A stretch of DNA of 43,056 bases from UBA1424 sp041669225 (lineage in GTDB: Bacteria > Bacillota_I > Bacilli_A > RFN20 > CAG-826), in assembly GCA_041669225.1 (NCBI GenBank), contig JBAYBO010000002.1, positions 1-43,056 on the forward strand, in the 5' to 3' direction. The notes under the pieces are model-generated. The model made no database searches. It saw only the letters and a program-made list of their open reading frames with translations, and was not told the origin of the DNA. Both the position numbers and the translations under genes were made by a program. Positions within the stretch are counted from its first letter, which is position 1, and every line of letters begins with the position of its first letter. Shown one piece after another: positions 41,575-43,056 of the stretch.

Positions 41575-42663
41575 CTAACGTCTCATCTCTTTCAAACTCA
41601 ACAGTTTTTCATTATCAAAATTATGCAAAATATGAAGGAGAGACTTTCTGGCTGCTAAATAATCATCGACATCAATAATCGAGCTCGGTGAATGAATCCC
41701 TCGCGCGCAGATGCAATGTGTCAAGGTTAATGTGCCTGTGTTAGCCTTATGAATAATGCCGGCATCAGTGCCACCTGGGGAATCGAAATATTGATATTTT
41801 ACTCCTGCTTCCTGACATGCATTTATTTGCATATCCAGTAGTTCAGGAAAAGCAATCATGGAACGGTCGAAATAGCGAATCAGAACCCCTTCTCCGAGAT
41901 GTCCATATTCATCTTTTTTCTCACCGAAATCTCGCGCCGGCGAACAATCCAAAACAATTGCAAAATCTGGCTTTATCAATTGCGCCGCTGTTTGGGCACC
42001 GCGAAGTCCGACTTCTTCTTGAACACTCGCACCAATATATAAATCATAAGGAAGATTTTCATTGACTAATTCGTCGAGAATATCAAGTATTAAAGCGACA
42101 CCATAGCGATTATCAAAAGCTTTTGCCAGCAGTCTTTGACCGTTATTGAGAACTTTGAAATCACCCAAAACAACAATCGAATCGCCTATGGCGACTCCGG
42201 CATTTATTGCTTCATCTTTTGAAGTGAAGCCAAAATCAAAAAGAAGTTCTTCGATGTAGCGTTCTTCTTTCTCGTCTTTTTCTTTTTTTAGATGAGGGGG
42301 GATTGAACTTATTGCTCCATAATATTTAGTTCCCCCTCTAGTTTTTAAACAAACGCGATGAGCGGCAAGTGTTTCTTTACTGTGACCACCGAGTGATGCG
42401 GTTTTTATTAATCCATTATCAAGAATATAAAGCAGCATAAAACCGATTTCGTCCATATGAGCCGATATCATTACTTTGGGAGCGTCGTCGGTTTTCGATT
42501 TTTTGTAAGCATACAAACTTCCGAGATTATCGCTTACTAATTGTAAGCCTTTATTTTCAAATTCTTTCTTTAGAAAGGCGCACACTTCATCTTCGGCTCC
42601 AGACACCGAAATCAGTTGCGTTGAGATTTCTAGTAAAGATAATTGTCGGTTCGTTAATTTCAT
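41575..42663 (-). CDS. M42 family metallo-aminopeptidase (YtoP-like)
   Basis: This second M42 peptidase also has 362 residues. The dinuclear metal site and catalytic residues are all visible: ISAHMDEIGF (His and Asp), KAFDNRYGVAL (bridging Asp), SVQEEVGLRGAQTA (Glu pair), VLDCSPARD (Asp) and ARGIHSPSS (last His), with the substrate-pocket SPGGTDAG. The HSPSS motif is the more canonical of the two paralogues. It sits between trmB and the ytpR-like gene, as ytoP does in Bacillus. Substrate range is unknown; deblocking or glutamyl aminopeptidase activities are known in the family. Confidence 0.94.
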   Translation of the reverse strand: MKLTNRQLSLLEISTQLISVSGAEDEVCAFLKKEFENKGLQLVSDNLGSLYAYKKSKTDDAPKVMISAHMDEIGFMLLYILDNGLIKTASLGGHSKETLAAHRVCLKTRGGTKYYGAISSIPPHLKKEKDEKEERYIEELLFDFGFTSKDEAINAGVAIGDSIVVLGDFKVLNNGQRLLAKAFDNRYGVALILDILDELVNENLPYDLYIGASVQEEVGLRGAQTAAQLIKPDFAIVLDCSPARDFGEKKDEYGHLGEGVLIRYFDRSMIAFPELLDMQINACQEAGVKYQYFDSPGGTDAGIIHKANTGTLTLTHCICARGIHSPSSIIDVDDYLAARKSLLHILHNFDNEKLLSLKEMRR

Positions 42664-42665
42664 AA

Positions 42666-43056
42666 TTATTTTCTCCTTGCGACGATGCGATTGATGTTTT
42701 TGCCTTCACTGCGAAACTGTTTTTCATACTCGCTCATCGCATCATTGTCGTCTAGTTGTGAGTAATTATCAGTGTAGATAATTATTTCCAGGGGGCTGTC
42801 CTGAAAAGTGGTTAGCGAATACTCGTATAAGGTTTCATTATCGCTTTTAAAATAAACATATCCACCCTTATTAAGTATACGAGTATATTCTAACAACTTT
42901 GATGGAAATGTGAGGCGCCTTTTCTCATGTCTTTTTTTTGGCCACGGATCAGAAAAGTTTAAATATACCACCTGTAACATCTCATCGCGGCACAAAGGCA
43001 AAACTTTGGCCACGTCTTCAACAATTATACGGACATTAACTAGTTTTTTTTCGACA
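42666..43056 (-). CDS. trmB: tRNA (guanine-N(7)-)-methyltransferase TrmB (5' end outside window)
   Basis: TrmB methylates N7 of G46 in the tRNA variable loop using SAM. About 130 C-terminal codons are in the window, open to the edge. The signature VYLNFSDPWPKKRHEKRRLT lies in the middle, preceded by LVNVRIIVEDVAKVL and followed by FKSDNETLYEYSL. The apparent start near 43013 is a GTG inside the open frame, not the true start, because homologous sequence continues upstream. Roughly the N-terminal 80-90 residues, with the SAM-binding loop, are missing. It leads the operon trmB-M42-ytpR-pncB. Confidence 0.93.
   Translation of the reverse strand, partial: VEKKLVNVRIIVEDVAKVLPLCRDEMLQVVYLNFSDPWPKKRHEKRRLTFPSKLLEYTRILNKGGYVYFKSDNETLYEYSLTTFQDSPLEIIIYTDNYSQLDDNDAMSEYEKQFRSEGKNINRIVARRK

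Noticed and set aside
1..43056. Mobile elements, CRISPR arrays, toxin-antitoxin or defence genes, tRNA or rRNA genes
   Set aside because: None could be supported by reading both strands; nearly all bases are accounted for by conserved housekeeping genes and their control regions, and opposite-frame ORFs lack ribosome sites and homology.

Overview
This window looks like a housekeeping segment of a Bacilli/Mollicutes-type (low-GC Gram-positive) chromosome. The evidence is the set of Firmicutes-specific genes (dnaB/dnaI primosome pair, ezrA, rhodanese-less thiI with a dedicated iscS, ysgA-type SpoU methylase, ytpR-like gene, nrnA), two T-box leaders, and a gene order that recalls the Bacillus subtilis polA-thrS-infC / ezrA-rpsD-tyrS / ytpR-trmB neighbourhood, here compacted and partly inverted. 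TGA is a normal stop: it ends the genes whose stop codons lie at 6566, 9417, 28876 and 33602. The organism is therefore not a TGA=Trp mycoplasma; an uncultured Tenericutes/Bacilli lineage (Acholeplasma-, RF39- or Izemoplasma-like) is a reasonable guess, but I cannot place it more precisely. I see no phage, IS element, CRISPR array, tRNA or rRNA gene.

Layout. 1-2089 (minus): start of a cell-division-cluster gene, rsmH, mraZ with its own promoter and three operator-like repeats, and yceD. 2094-7246 (minus): pheT, pheS behind a Phe T-box, a SpoU rRNA methylase and a zinc metallopeptidase. 7323-7787 (plus): DUF523. 7822-13688 (minus): glgB, glgP (interrupted by one in-frame TGA), dimeric dUTPase and an M42 aminopeptidase. 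13819-17499 (plus): ackA, an orphan acidic lipoprotein, nrnA. 17583-24633 (plus): a replication/repair operon dnaE-polA-mutM::coaE, in which the last gene encodes a fused DNA glycosylase and dephospho-CoA kinase. 24630-26783 (minus): dnaB-dnaI, convergent with it. 27057-32358 (plus): pfkA-glk, T-box-thrS, and a leader-controlled infC-rpmI-rplT operon whose first gene appears to start at AUA. 32427-36492 (minus): ezrA-iscS-thiI. 36867-37472 (plus): rpsD behind a structured leader. 37528-43056 (minus): trmB (partial), M42 peptidase, a ytpR-like gene, pncB, a LacI-family regulator with an 18-bp palindrome filling its promoter spacer, and tyrS.

How the genes work together. Most encode translation (two aminoacyl-tRNA synthetases with T-boxes, TyrS, IF3, L35, L20, S4, rRNA/tRNA methylases, the tRNA thiolation pair ThiI/IscS), replication and repair (DnaE, PolA, MutM, DnaB/DnaI, dUTPase), and sugar fermentation with storage (GlgB/GlgP, PfkA, glucokinase, AckA). 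No novel defence or mobile system is visible. The points most worth a second look are the mutM::coaE fusion, the TGA inside an otherwise intact glgP, the architecture of the LacI-regulator promoter, the AUA start of infC, and a strong unexplained hairpin between dnaB and pfkA.
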